Assembly: GCA_035236585.1 (NCBI GenBank)
Contig: CP141133.1
Span: forward strand, 43,913,729-43,977,728
Direction of reading: 5' to 3'
Source: Warburgia ugandensis
Lineage: Eukaryota; Streptophyta; Magnoliopsida; Canellales; Canellaceae
DNA: 64,000 bases
The translations under genes and the position numbers were made by a program. Of this stretch, positions 38,301 to 49,890 are shown in pieces. The stretch's first letter is position 1, and the number at the start of each line of letters is the position of its first letter. The notes under the pieces were generated by a model, which saw only the letters and a program-made list of their open reading frames with translations, had not been told where the DNA came from and did not search any database.

Positions 38301-38961
38301 TCTCAGATACAGGGAAGGAGAGTTAGGAGCTCAAGAAGATAGAAGACTTGAAGAGAATAATCTTCAAGGTATACCGCTTGAAGACATGTATTTTGCTTTG
38401 TTTGAGAGTATTGTATTGTAATGATAGTTTCATTGTATGGTGAGCTTCGAGTTTTGGATTATGTAATTTGGACAAGTATTGTAATGGATTTGGTTGTACT
38501 GTAAACCACTGGATGGATTCTGGATTTTAATAAAAATATATTCCTTCAATGGAATTTTATCTTGTACAAAGTTCTACTTATGTTATGTATGAAGTGGTGA
38601 CTTGAGTCTTACAAAACAAGTTCTAAAGAAAAGAATTTCTGCTACTTTGTTTTACAAAAATGTTTTACTATTAAGGGCCCTGCCTTTAAAAATATATTAC
38701 AAAACGTGTTACAAAAACCCAAGTTGTCAAAGTTCTAGGATTATAACAACTAACTCTTGGGTACACATTGGAGGATACTAAGGGTTCAAGCCTAACTATG
38801 ACCTTGTCTTTAGTAATACAAGAACCAACTTTTAGAGAAATGCAGAGTCAACTTATACCCAATTTCAAGGTTGTGAGGGAGATGGAGGAAAAGGATGAAT
38901 AGAGTATAATGGTCAATGTTATCCTTAAATTTGGTAAAAATGAGGGCCAGTCAATCTTATA

Positions 38962-39180
38962 TGGTCCAGCAAACTTCAGATTCATGGTGGCTCACGATAT
39001 CATCATGTTATCACCACCTCAAATTTTGAGGTGGAGGAATTATATTGACTACCATGAAATACTAAAAATGGGGGATCATTAGTGTGGTCCAACTAAATTT
39101 AAAATCATGGTGGTCTACTTTGTTATAATGATATCGCCACCTACAATTTCAAGGAGAATGTATATAGGCTTCTGCAAGAT
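38962..39180 (+). repeat. Two tandem copies of a ~123-bp unit
   Basis: TGGTCCA at 38962 and 39085 starts two similar stretches ('tcatggtggctcac' against 'tcatggtggtctac', 'tatcaccacct' against 'tatcgccacct'). They lie in the untranslated region of the Athila-like unit. The second unit is incomplete at its right end. Confidence 0.55.
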
Positions 39181-40175
39181 TCTAAAATGGAATGAGAAAT
39201 CTTGCCATTTCATTCATAGAATTAGGATTAGGAAAAATTAGTTGAACTAGCATGGTCTAGGTTTAGATGGTTAGATTAGTTATAAGCCATGTATAGCTGA
39301 AGACATTAAATTTAACGCTTACTTGGAGGCAACCCAATAATTTTTTAGAAAGTCACGTTAGTCTACATTACCTACTCATCATTTAGGTATCCTATATTTC
39401 AAAAAATTAAGGACAATGTTTAATTCACATTGGTAGTGTAGATATGAGATTTCTAAGTTTTCTTGAAGAAAAAAAATGATACGTTCCTTTATAAGTATGA
39501 GAATCTAGATTTTCTAAATATTTAACTATCTATTTATCTTTAGCTTATTAATAAAGTTGCATACAATTAGTTTACTATTTTATCCTTTTTCTAAACTATC
39601 TCATTAACAATTAAACTCAAAACATTAATTGAACCAAATAGCTATATTTAGCTTAAGTTGAAGAGAAAAATATAACTTAAAGATCCTAAAGAAGATCTGT
39701 GGTGATATAAACCTAGTGAGTTTTAAACTATTCTTTCTTTTATAAGGGTTATACCTAAATTCAAATCTTTCATCAGTGAATATTATTTCTTAGTCAATCT
39801 CATTATACTTTGTCTTGGTAAATTATTGAGAAATTACTAAAGATTATACCATATATCTCTTATATTTATACTCATCTTTAAGTCATATGAAACCTAAGAA
39901 ATGATAGAGGCCATCCTTGGTAAATCCATAGCCTTTAGCCTTCCCTATATCATTTTTCACTAGTTAGACCCTTGAGCCTCTAAAATAGAGATTTTTCTTT
40001 GTAAGGAAAACAACCTTTATCTATATGAACCCCAATATATATCCATTACCATTTGTTCTTGAAATATGTAGAGGAGATTGAAGAACATCTTGAGAATAAG
40101 TATGAACCACACAATTCAAGAGACAAACATTAAAAAGGTGAAAAAGGAGAAAACATTCAAAAAGGCTATATATAA

Positions 40176-41008
40176 AGTCAAGTGAAAAATAAATAAAAGA
40201 TACCTATGAAAAAGAAGAATATTCACTCTTGCAAGGAAAAAGGGAAAATTTGTGAATAAATTGATAGAAGACCTTTACATATTTTCCAGAAAACCTTTGT
40301 TTATCTTTATATCCATCCAAGACACCTTAACCATATAAGCCATGAGAGAAGGTGATAAGCTAAGGAATTTAAGCCAACCCATTCAAGCCACTCAATCCAA
40401 AAGATTGAGCTATAAAGTCACACCATGAGAGCCATCTAAGCCAACCATCAAGCCTAGCCAATGAAGCCTTCAAAGTTAGCCATCAAAGCCACATAAGCTA
40501 AGCAGAATGGAGGGCCATCATTGGCGGATAATTTGAAGAATTATTCTTGGGATTTATGGGATATTTGAAGAGAATTAAGGAAAAATTCATTAGTATAAGA
40601 TAGCATGTGGACCAATAGGATGAGACCCTTCTATTTTTCATGCTGAAGAGTCATGTCATTTTAAGACTCCTCCACCTTCCTAAAATCCCATCCCAACCAA
40701 CCAATATGAAATTCTTAGGAAACCACTTAGCCAATCAAATTTCCCCATCTCAACTCACTTTTCTAATTTTTCCTACCAATCTCTTTCCTCCCATCTTCTT
40801 CTCCTGATGTTACCTCATCCCATCAACCCCACTTTCCATAATTTAAGGGGTTTGCATGATTTGTAAAGTCAGGTGAAAAAGAAAAGAAAAAGATATCCAA
40901 TGAAAAAGAAGAATATTCACTCTTGCAAGGGAAAATGGAAAAGTTGTGAATGCAATAGAAGACCTTTATATATTTTCCAAACAATCCTTATTTACCATTA
41001 TGCCCATT
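40176..41008 (+). repeat. Direct repeats (~142 bp) flanking an LTR-derived piece
   Basis: 40176-40317 and 40866-41008 both read 'aagtca(a/g)gtgaaaaa' through 'agaagaatattcactcttgc' to 'agacctttayatattttcc'. Between them, 40318-40865 matches an internal part of the Athila-like LTR (about 15227-15840): 'accatataagcc', 'aagctaaggaatt' and 'gaatggag' blocks. The arrangement suggests a template switch during reverse transcription. Confidence 0.65.
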
Positions 41009-43327
41009 CTTTTGATAACACTTACCCAAGCCTACATTTCATCCTAATATATTCCTAACTTGATCTTTAAAGTAGTATAGCTTAGATATGGTTCTAAATA
41101 AATAGGAAGTTTTGTAGTGTAACATTCGTAGAAGTTGATATCCTTTCATGAGACCATTTTCATTCTTATAAGTTATCTTTCTTTTGTATGAAATATTTGA
41201 GATTGGACTTGATGGACAATATTCTATTCACACATTAATGAGAGATTAAAACCTTTTTGAGTGAATTCTTTAGGAGTGACAAATATGTCTTATGAGAATT
41301 GAAGTCAAAGCATACACTTTGATAGTAATTTAAGTTATACTTGAATTAAAGATGATAATTATATATTATCTATAGCACTCATCTTTCGAAGTTTAATAGA
41401 ATAATGGGATATCTTTAGTATAAGGATAGAATGTTGAACTCTTTTGTTCATCTTTATTAGTAAGCTACAGTTAGGTCCTTAATATAGGAAAAATGTTCTC
41501 AAATGGTCAAAGGATTTTCATAAAAAATTTGAGAATTTTTGTAGGTATATTCATTGCAAACCCTCAAGAGGCATAACTCATCCACTAGGGTATAAGGGCT
41601 CATATCATGTGCTAAATACAATCGTGAGTACTATGAAAATAAAAACCACTTTATTTTCTTGATTTTTTGAATTTTTTTCTTGGGACTAGAAAAATGCTAA
41701 TTTTAGGGTGTGATAAGTGTCCAAATTCATGTAAAAATCACCCAATTAGTTTCTATGTGTTATAACTTATGGCATTAAATTAAGGTTTTTGGCCAAAATT
41801 TATAACATATGAAATTTAGACCTAATAAACTAAATATTTGATAATTTGTAGGTTCAGAGGCTAATCTAAGGTAAGTATTGAATATTCATATTTTTTATGA
41901 TTTAATTAAAGTTTTCACCTTTTGTAGGAGTGAAAATGACGATTTCACATTCGAGATCAATCAAGATGAAAATTTAATATCAAGATCAAAAGATCGAGCC
42001 AAGGCCTAGATATCATCAATCTAAAGTGAGATTAAGATCACCATAAGGCAAGCAATGTATAGATTTCAAGAAGCAAAAGGTGACTAACGTGGGCCCATGC
42101 ACAAGCCATGCAAAGCCTACCACCTTTGCGTGGGATTCACTCAAACCACCTAGCCATGAAGAAGGTGACAAGATAAGGAGCCTCACCAACCATCAAAGTC
42201 AAGGGGTAGAGCCACCAAGCTAAGCCAAAAGATCCAATAAAGTCATACATGAAGCTAAGCCAAATGAGCTCTCAAAGTAAGCCATCATGGCACATGAACC
42301 GAGCTACATGGAAAGCCATGATTGGTAGAAAATCTAAAGAAAATAGTCATAGGATGTTTTTTAGGTTATTTTGAAGATATTTGTGGGAAAATGCAATTGG
42401 TTAAGGTAGCATGTAAATCAATAGAAAGATGCCATACCCTAAAAAATAGTCATCTCCACTTTGTCCCTACTTATTCCCCTCTTAAACCCACACTTAGTTG
42501 TCTTAGATCTACCCAATCTTTTCATGCCACATAGCCACCTTCTTGTTTGATGTGCCATACCTATTAGGGTCCTCTTAGAAGTCAGCCACCATTTATAAAT
42601 TAAGGGGAAGAGTTCCACTCTTTTTTTTTATCGCTTAGGGAGGGGGACATCACACCCTTCTTTAAAAGAGGTGTCTCCACTTTTCTTCCCTTCCTTTTCT
42701 CTCCAATGAATTTCTCCATTAGCAGCCCTCTTCCTCCAAGAATTCCACACCCCCTTCTTCACCTAGGTTAGTTTCCTATAGTTTTTGCTCTTGTTTTTTC
42801 CATGCTTTGATTTCCTTTTGATGCTTGTTTTTACGCTTAAGATCTCCTTTGTATGCCTTCTATTACTTAAACCTTCTTGCATGTTTTTTCAAAGATCCAA
42901 TGTTTCCTTTCCCTTGAACTAATAGCCAAGGAAAAAGTCACCTTGAATCCATTTATTTCCATTCTTTTTTTTTCCCTCATTCTTTCATTCATTGTATCTT
43001 GTTTTGGTGCTTTTGTTCCTACTCTATTTTGGTTGTTATTCATTTGTACTCCTTCATGGGTTTACATGTATGCTTACCTTGAATATTGGATAATGGTTGA
43101 AGAAGTTTGAAAGGGTTTTTGGGTTAATGATGGTGTGCACATCCCATGGATGATGGTTACAATAATTGTATTGTTCCCTTATACTTGTATTGTCATCTCA
43201 TTCAATAAAAGAATTTGGATCTGAATCATGTTATTCATTCTTATTATGCATGTTAATCTTTGCAAGCTTAAAGTCATGATTCAATGCTTAGATCCTTATT
43301 TGTTTTGGAATTGTTTTGTAGTATTTT

Positions 43328-46300
43328 TGTGACAACCCGAGTTTTCACATGCATTTTTAAATGCAATATCTAATTCCTAAGGTAGGATCGATCCCTATTT
43401 AAAAACACTTTATAAAAATAATGCAATGCATCTGAAAACTCTTTTATTTTTAAATTCATTTTGAAAACCCAAGTGTCATTTGCTAGATGACTAAAGTAAT
43501 TTTGAAAATTTCAGAAATCATAAATGTTTTCCCACGTCTATCCAGTCACAGCTCACAACCCAACTGTAATAAGTACATATACATGTCCAAAAGGTAGAGT
43601 GCTTACTTACATTCATGCTTGTCCCTTCTTCATTTATTTGATCATAGTACTAACATTTTTGATGCTCCTTCTACTATTGTGTAGAGCTAATCTATAAAAA
43701 TAATATATTTGGGTGAGTATTCGTCATACCCAGTAGGTGATCTGATACTACTATTATGAAAACACAGCAGGCAATATGCATAATTCAAAGAGCTTTTCAT
43801 GTAAAACATCAATGATTCCATTCTGAGTAAACATGCATATTTATGAATAAAACGTAAGCTCATGGATGCAAATTCAACCATGGAATCCTTTAGTGAGATC
43901 TAGTATTTAACGATATAAATTTGACTAAAGATCATAAAGTAGAAATCAATAGATTCATGTAAGAAGATCTCGGCAAACATATCAAACCATGAGTCAAATA
44001 TAATAATCATGAAACTCTTAAAATAGTCATCTTTCTAAGTCGATGTTGGCATCACTATAAGTATCATCCACATGGTCTGTCTCTCGGTGAACATATCACG
44101 CCGACTGGTCACGAGTACTAGCATACGACTATCTCAATACTATATGCATATCGATAACACTAAAATCATAAGGTCACTATGCTCACGATCAGCACACGGC
44201 TGGAATAATGCGTCTCCAATATCTAGAGACTAACCCATCATAGCCTACACGGCGACTATCGCTGTCCTTGAAAAGGGTGTCGTGAACACCTCAAGTGGTC
44301 GTCACTATTTACCATAGTAGTCGAGCAAGGGACAAGCCTTTTTGGCAGCGATACCATTCACCTTTTTGGTGGTAGAGGCCGGGAGGCCAACCCCGTACAT
44401 ACCAACCTCTCAACATAGTGCCCACCAAGCTTAATAGCCCAAAAAGCTTATATAGATAAATCCAAGTCTCAATTATCAAAATCATGCAATTTATACATTT
44501 AATTTCAATCATGCGAGCAATGCATAAAATCTACTTAGGCCAGAAATTATATTCAAGGCTATAAATCATGAAAACAATTCTATATGCTCTTATAAGAACA
44601 TCATATCCCAAAAGCATACTAAGTATGGTGATAGATTCAAGTACTTCAAGGCCATAAAATCTTGAAGTAAAGTCTGCATACTCGTATAAGAACATCATAT
44701 CTCAAAAACATGCTAAACACGGTAATAAAGGTGAGTCAGAGTTTAAGATGCATTTATAAAATTAGTAGTATCAGAATACCTACCTCAATATCTCTTGGAT
44801 GGTGTTTCTTCTCAATTCGAGCATCTAGATCACCTTTGTGAAGTCCTGGATGTTTATTTGGACATAAGAACCAAGTATTATTTCCTATTTTATAGATCAA
44901 CAGCTAGATCTACACTATAGGTTATGGGTCTCTATGTCAACCTCACTTATAATGGTTGATCTATATGGATTAGGTTCCATCTAGGTATAATATATCAATC
45001 TATGTGATTTGATCATCTTTGATCGTGCCGATCTATGCGATTTCTATGGTTTTTGGGCTATAGTCATGTAAGATAGTCCCCTAATCCTCACTTTCATAGT
45101 CTCATTAAGTCTGCGTTGTCGATACTAATGCAATGGTTCTTTCAAATCATCAATCGAAGTTCTATAGCCTCCTTAATTAGGTTTTTAGTGCCATATATCA
45201 ACGGACGAACCAGAATTGTCCACGTAGGGCCGGTGCGTCACGGTTCCTAGGATGCGTGCTCATCTTAGTCAAACCACGACCACATTCGCATGCCTGTACA
45301 TACCTGAGCTTCCCTCTATAGCGCGTCTTGGACGGCGTCATGTGGACGCGTCTTCAACACGGGTGCGGAACATCTCAACTCCCAGGACACCTCGTGCTTC
45401 CCGGTCGAGTCGAGCATCAGGCCACACACGGCACGTGCACAACGGTCACCCCAGGGACCTCGTCACAGTGCGCGTCACGCTTGTGCGGCCCTCGGACGCG
45501 TTGCCTTCAACAGGTTGTCAACTCATCTGGTTTTCTCCCCAAAAGTTTTGTGATTTTTAGATGAAAATCCTACCAGATCCGGTCAAGATCTGGGGGAAAA
45601 GGAAGAGGGAAGAGAAAGGAGTCAGGTGGGGAGGAGAATCATACTTGAGATGGTGCCCTTTGCCTGTGTGATTCATCTTATGCCCGCCTGAACCCCAGGT
45701 TGCTGAAAAACACAAAGAAGAGGAAAACCCCAGTTTCTAGTGAAACCAGTGAGACCAGTGGGAAAAAGGAGAGAGGAGATTGGGGCTCGAAGGAAGGACC
45801 TGGCCGGTGCTGAAAATCACAGAGGAGGGGTTTTCTAATAATAAACTTGTCGGAACCCTAGGCTGTAGCCGCCCAAAAAGAGGGGTAAAAGAGGTGATCA
45901 GAGGAAGAGGGGGAAGAGGGCTTTTATAGCCTTACGAAGGCATTGTTGCCCAATGGCAGTGCTGCCATTTCTTCCTGCGCTGCCTTGCAGAGGCAGTGCT
46001 GGAAGTCGGTGGGAGGTAGGGGACGACTAGGGGTGTCATTACCAAAACGACCCTTAGGTGTTTTGAATTCAATTTACCAAACTGCCCTCCATCTTCAAAA
46101 GCCATATCTTCGTCATACGAACTCCATTTTTAGTGTTCTTTGAGGTGTTGGATTCCATTTCGGGTGTAGAATCTAATGATACTGATTTTTCTTACAAATT
46201 CCTTAGTTCTATATTTTAATTAAAATAAAACATCCAACCACCTATTAAGGTGATTTAAGAGTATATTAATTCCCAAAATAAACAACCCAAACATCATGAT

Positions 46301-46344
46301 TGATCGTGGTTGTATAATAATATTGAAAATTTTGAGTCATTACA
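43328..46344 (-). repeat. Solo LTR of a chromovirus-type element, minus strand
   Basis: On the plus strand it runs TGTGACAACCCG to GTCATTACA, 3017 bp; read on the minus strand it begins TGTAATGACTC and ends GGGTTGTCACA, the usual ends of Tekay/Del-like LTRs. ATTTT duplications flank it at 43323-43327 and 46345-46349. No internal region is present. Read on the minus strand it has a TATA box (CTATAAAAG, around 45922-45930) and a GC-rich region at 45185-45560. It belongs to a different subfamily from the other Tekay-type LTRs here. Confidence 0.85.
45185..45560 (-). other. GC-rich region in the minus-strand solo LTR
   Basis: Rich in CG, GTGC and CACG steps, with overlapping open frames of 78 and 102 codons that I take as composition effects. 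It lies about 360 bases downstream of the TATA box in the LTR's own direction, comparable to the islands of the other LTRs. Confidence 0.6.
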
Positions 46345-47130
46345 ATTTTTAACATTTTCAATGCATCAAAATCATGCATGTGATGCCTATGATTCATTGA
46401 TACATTGCTTAAAATTATGATTTTTGGTTGTTTATTATTTCATGCATTCCTTAGTTAGCACTTTACTTGTATTATCATATTGGTCTTGCACCTTAATACA
46501 ATGGTATTTCAGTTAAGATCGACAAATTCATACCTTAGCATCGTGGGCTATGGACATTGGATCATGTACGTGATTGTAAGTGCATTTGTATGATAATTGT
46601 AATTGTTCATTCTTGCGTGCTTCATTTTGGTAAGTGTTTATGGGTGAATTAGAATCTTTGATCATTAGATTAGCCTATGCATTTTTCATCAAGAACTATG
46701 TGCACAATTCTTTAGGATTTTGTGCATAGTAAGTGGTTGATTTGTTGTTTATTTTTTCTTGTTCCCATATATTTAGATCCATTAGTTAGTTTTGCATTAG
46801 TTACATAGTTTCTAAATTTCAATGTTAGAAATTTCTAATTTTAGAAAGTTTTACATTTAGGTAGCTTTTATTTTCTTAGAAAGTATGTTGTTAGGAAAGT
46901 TTTAAGTTTAACTTGCTTTTAGCATCTTTACATATTTCCGTGTTTTACATTCATGTTAAGTTTCCATTCTTATTTTAGGTTAAAAATATCATTATCTTGG
47001 CTAGTTTAAGTAGTTTAAAGAAGCACTTACTAATCACACATCTATTTGATTCCTTGTGGCATCGACCTCCATTGCATGAATTACTACAACCAATTCATGT
47101 GCTTGTGAATTTAACTTAAAAATCACAACA

Positions 47131-48379
47131 CTTCCCCTTGGTTCTTGCTTCCATCTCATTAGATTACCTTTCTTATTCATCAAAGATCCATGTTAACTCT
47201 TCTCTTACAGTGATAGCCAATAGATGAAGAAGCCTAAATCCTTGAATTTCTCCTTGGAATTTCACATTTTTCTCCTTTCACTCTACTTTGTTTAGGCATC
47301 TTTTTCCATAATTAGTTCATTCATTCATGGATCTTCTCTCTTGAATTCCTTTCTGATTTTTCTTTGCATGTTATCTCATTGTAGACTATGATCATTATAT
47401 TGTGTTTTTGTTGTTTTTTAGATTAAGTTTTAGTGCTCAGTTTTGTGATCAATTTCCAGAATATATACATGTTATATGCAAACAATTTTTGGAGTATTTT
47501 GGCTTCGATTCAATAAAAGTATTTGAGAATTCTTGTTCTTGGTTGTTTCCTCTATCAAATTCCTTTAGATTTGGGTTGTTAACATGTAAAGAAATTGTTG
47601 TTTTAGTTGCTTTATGTGTTTGATTTGATTTGAAGTTCTTAAGTGCTTAAGAAATGAAAATTTCTCCCTTCAATTTTTTTGCTATGTTTCTAGCCATCAA
47701 AACATCTTATTTTCTTGAATCCTTAGGAACCCATTAGTATTTTAGGTCATTTATTAAGTACATAGGTTAGGTTGCATGTTAGTTCACTTTTGAATCATGA
47801 ATGTGACCATTTTTTAAACCATCCCATGCACACCATCCAAGGATCTTGTCATGGAACTTGGATTAATTTTCTTTGATTCTTGATTAGTTTAGTTGCTTAA
47901 TCATGTTTTGACAGTTGCTAATTGTTTTTTTTATATCTTATATTAATTTTAGTAAGTTTCCTTTTGAGTTTTAGAAAGTTTCTAATACTAGTTTTAGGAA
48001 AATGTTAATTTAGGAAAGTCTCATTTTTAATGTTTGCTTAGTTTATGTTTCCTAGATTCATTCATGCTAGTTGTGAATTAGTTTCCTTTAATTCAATGCA
48101 TGTTAGTTAGGTTATTTTCTTATTCCATTGCATATATTTAATTCTAGAAAGTTTCTTTTAGTTGTTGTTTCTAATTCAATGTGCGTTTTCAATTTCATAT
48201 TGTTTACTTACCTAGTTTGAATTCAAATTTAGTTAATCTTTAGCTTTATCTAAGGTCAAGAATTATAAATAATATGCATAAAACATAAAAATTTCAAAGA
48301 TTCCCCATGGGATCAACCTCTCTCCCATGCAATACTAGCTTAATTTGTGTGCTTGAGAGTAAAATTAAAACATACACCA
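47131..48379 (+). repeat. 3' half of another Athila-like LTR
   Basis: It joins head-on to the end of the previous LTR at 47130. The text parallels 16150-17533: a 'gatagccaat' block, 'tcctagattcattcatgc' near 48050 and 'gatcaacctc' near 48313, ending ACACCA before a degenerate primer site. The 5' half of this LTR is missing. Confidence 0.65.
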
Positions 48380-48384
48380 AGTTT

Positions 48385-48403
48385 TGGGTGCTGTTGTTAG
48401 GGA
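48385..48403 (+). other. Primer binding site, tRNA-Asp type, degenerate
   Basis: TGGGTGCTGTTGTTAGGGA follows the LTR end by five bases; it is a decayed version of the Athila-type site. Confidence 0.65.
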
Positions 48404-48795
48404 ATCGCAATGGATTTATGTCTATATCTTTATTTATATTTTTTTATCTTTAATCATAGTTTTAGTTTTCATTAGATTATGATTTTTACATCATAGCCGC
48501 ATATTTTTCTAATTCCTCATAAAATGATCGATCTTACTTGTTTTGCACTAGAGGAATTTGGTAGAGCAGTAGTGATATTGTGGGCCAAGGCTTCATCAAC
48601 TTAGGATCTATTTATTTATTTTCCTAGACTAGGGCTTTTAACTTTTGACTGAACTGGTAGTGAGGCCCCATTATAAATTGCAATTTATTTTAATTTAAAA
48701 AGAGCTGTATTAATATAGGATAAGTGCAAGGCATGGTGGCCCACACTTGATCTTTATCAGAAACCTCATTGTAAGCCTTCTTCAATTTCTTTTAT
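48404..48795 (+). other. Leader of an Athila-like element, cut at 48795
   Basis: It carries the leader blocks of 17690-17910: 'gggccaaggcttcatcaac' near 48581, 'tagtgaggccccattata' near 48658 and 'ggtggcccacacttgatc' near 48735. A minus-strand Tekay-type LTR end starts at 48796. Confidence 0.7.
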
Positions 48796-49564
48796 TGTGA
48801 TGACCCAAGTTTTTGTAATACATTTTCAAAGGCAAGGCCCTTAGTACTAAAAAAATTTCACAAAAAAAAGTAGTGAAAATTCTTTTCTTTAAGAAAAATC
48901 CAAGTCATCACTTCATACATAACATAAGTAGAATTTTTGTACAAGATCAAATTCCATTGAAGGAATATATTTTTATTAGATTCCAAAATCCATCCAATGG
49001 TTCATAGTATAGCCTAGTATTAGTGCAATACTTGTCCAAATTACATAATGCAAACTTCAAACCTCACCATACATTAAAAACTCTCAATACAATACAATGC
49101 TCTCAAATAAAATACATGTCTTCAAGGGATATACCCTGATTGACTATTCTTCCAAGTCTTCTTAGGTCTTGAGCTCCTAATTCTCCTTCTCTATATCTAA
49201 GATATTGTAAACATTGAAACATTTATAGTATCATAGCAAGCTATGCTTGGTAGGGGATTTAAGAAGGATAAAACTTTGACAGTATAATCCTAATACTTCA
49301 TAATCCCATTATTCATACTCATGAAGCAATCTCTTTACGTTGTCATATATGTACATCCTTATGCATACATACCGTATATTATGTATAGATATATACATAT
49401 GATCAAAACCATAAAAAATAGTTAATATCTCAAAACATAATCATATTCACCTTATGCTGAGTTGATAAATCATCCATACTCTGTTGGAAATACTCCCTCA
49501 TTTGGGTAATATCAGTAATCCACAATTACTCGGCATCTCATCATGCCATATCATAAGGCATTTC
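48796..49564 (-). repeat. 3' end of a Tekay-type LTR, minus strand
   Basis: The plus strand begins TGTGATGACCCAAG, the reverse of the LTR ends at 25260 and 61455. Blocks corresponding to the last 770 bases of those LTRs follow in reverse order, including a decayed version of the stem-loop near 49198-49240. At about 49564 it passes without break into minus-strand RT sequence. Confidence 0.75.
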
Positions 49565-49890
49565 ACTAAGCCTCATATCAACCTTTGAAAATACTTTGGC
49601 TGATTACAGTTGGTTGAAAAGGTCATCAATATAAGGAAAAGGTTACTTATTCTTCACTATGGCCCCATTTAGTGTCCTATAATCCACACAACTACAAAGA
49701 GCCATCCTTCTTCTTCACAAATAATGTTGGAGCTTCCCATGGAAAAAACTAGGGTGAATAAAACCATGATCGAGCTACTCCCATAACTACAACTTCAACT
49801 CTATAAGATCCATATAGTAAAGAGCTTTCAAGATAGGAGCTACTACTGGTAGTAGCTTGATGGTGAACTCTATCTCTTGCCTTGGTGGAA
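49565..49890 (-). pseudogene. Minus-strand gypsy reverse transcriptase fragment
   Basis: Read on the minus strand it shows KKKDGSL, a Leu-Cys-Gly-Leu version of the LCVDY motif, YIDDLF-NQL and SAKVFSK with several stops. That is the N-terminal third of a gypsy RT (fingers), equivalent to 27290-27450 of the young element. The palm with the catalytic Asp residues is missing; the frame ends in an LTR fragment at 49564. Confidence 0.75.

Larger units (their letters stand above)
20066..38731 (+). repeat. Older Tekay/Del-type solo LTR, split by the young element
   Basis: The LTR begins TGTAATAACCCC at 20066, runs to 20626, resumes at 34552 and ends near GTTGTCAAA at 38731 (terminal CA changed to AA), about 4.74 kb in all. 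The flanks GTACT (20061-20065) and GTTCT (38732-38736) form a target duplication with one mismatch. No internal region or second LTR belongs to it, so it is a solo LTR left by LTR-LTR recombination. Its parts match the LTRs of the young element in order, with clearly more differences. It contains its own TATA box (20572-20579) and GC-rich segment (35118-35370). Confidence 0.85.
38737..41710 (+). other. 3' part of the pol-less Athila-like unit: 3' untranslated region
   Basis: No coding potential is recognised. Two repeats of about 123 bp begin at 38962 and 39085. From 39290 the Athila 3' UTR blocks appear ('ggaggcaaccc' near 39325, 'gacaatgtttaattcac' near 39411). A 548-base LTR-derived piece (40318-40865) lies between two near-identical direct repeats (40176-40317 and 40866-41008). 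The G-rich GGGTG just before 41711 may be the end of a decayed polypurine tract. Confidence 0.6.
14817..47130 (+). mobile_element. Athila-like unit lacking pol, split by nested insertions
   Basis: The unit consists of a 5' LTR (14817-17533), a tRNA-Asp-type PBS (17540-17558), an internal region in two parts (17559-20065 and 38737-41710, about 5.5 kb) and a 3' LTR (41711-47130, itself interrupted). No RT, RNase H or integrase is visible in the internal part, so this is a non-autonomous derivative or one that lost pol by deletion. The bases next to the two outer ends (14812-14816 and 47131-47135) do not match, so a target duplication cannot be confirmed and the two LTRs might come from different events. 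Confidence 0.55.
41711..47130 (+). repeat. Athila-like 3' LTR, interrupted by a minus-strand solo LTR
   Basis: It starts TGATAAGTGTCC, a typical Athila LTR start, and ends AATCACAACA at 47130. Without the insert (43328-46344 and one ATTTT copy) it is about 2.4 kb. Block order agrees with 14817-17533: 'caatcaagatgaaa' start region, 'agccatgaag' repeats, a C-rich region at 42470-42780, and the 'tggcatcgacctcc' block near 47058. Confidence 0.75.

Noticed and set aside
14817..47130. Target-site duplication for the pol-less Athila-like unit
   Set aside because: Flanks CTAGA (14812-14816) and CTTCC (47131-47135) do not match, so I do not claim that both LTRs belong to one insertion.
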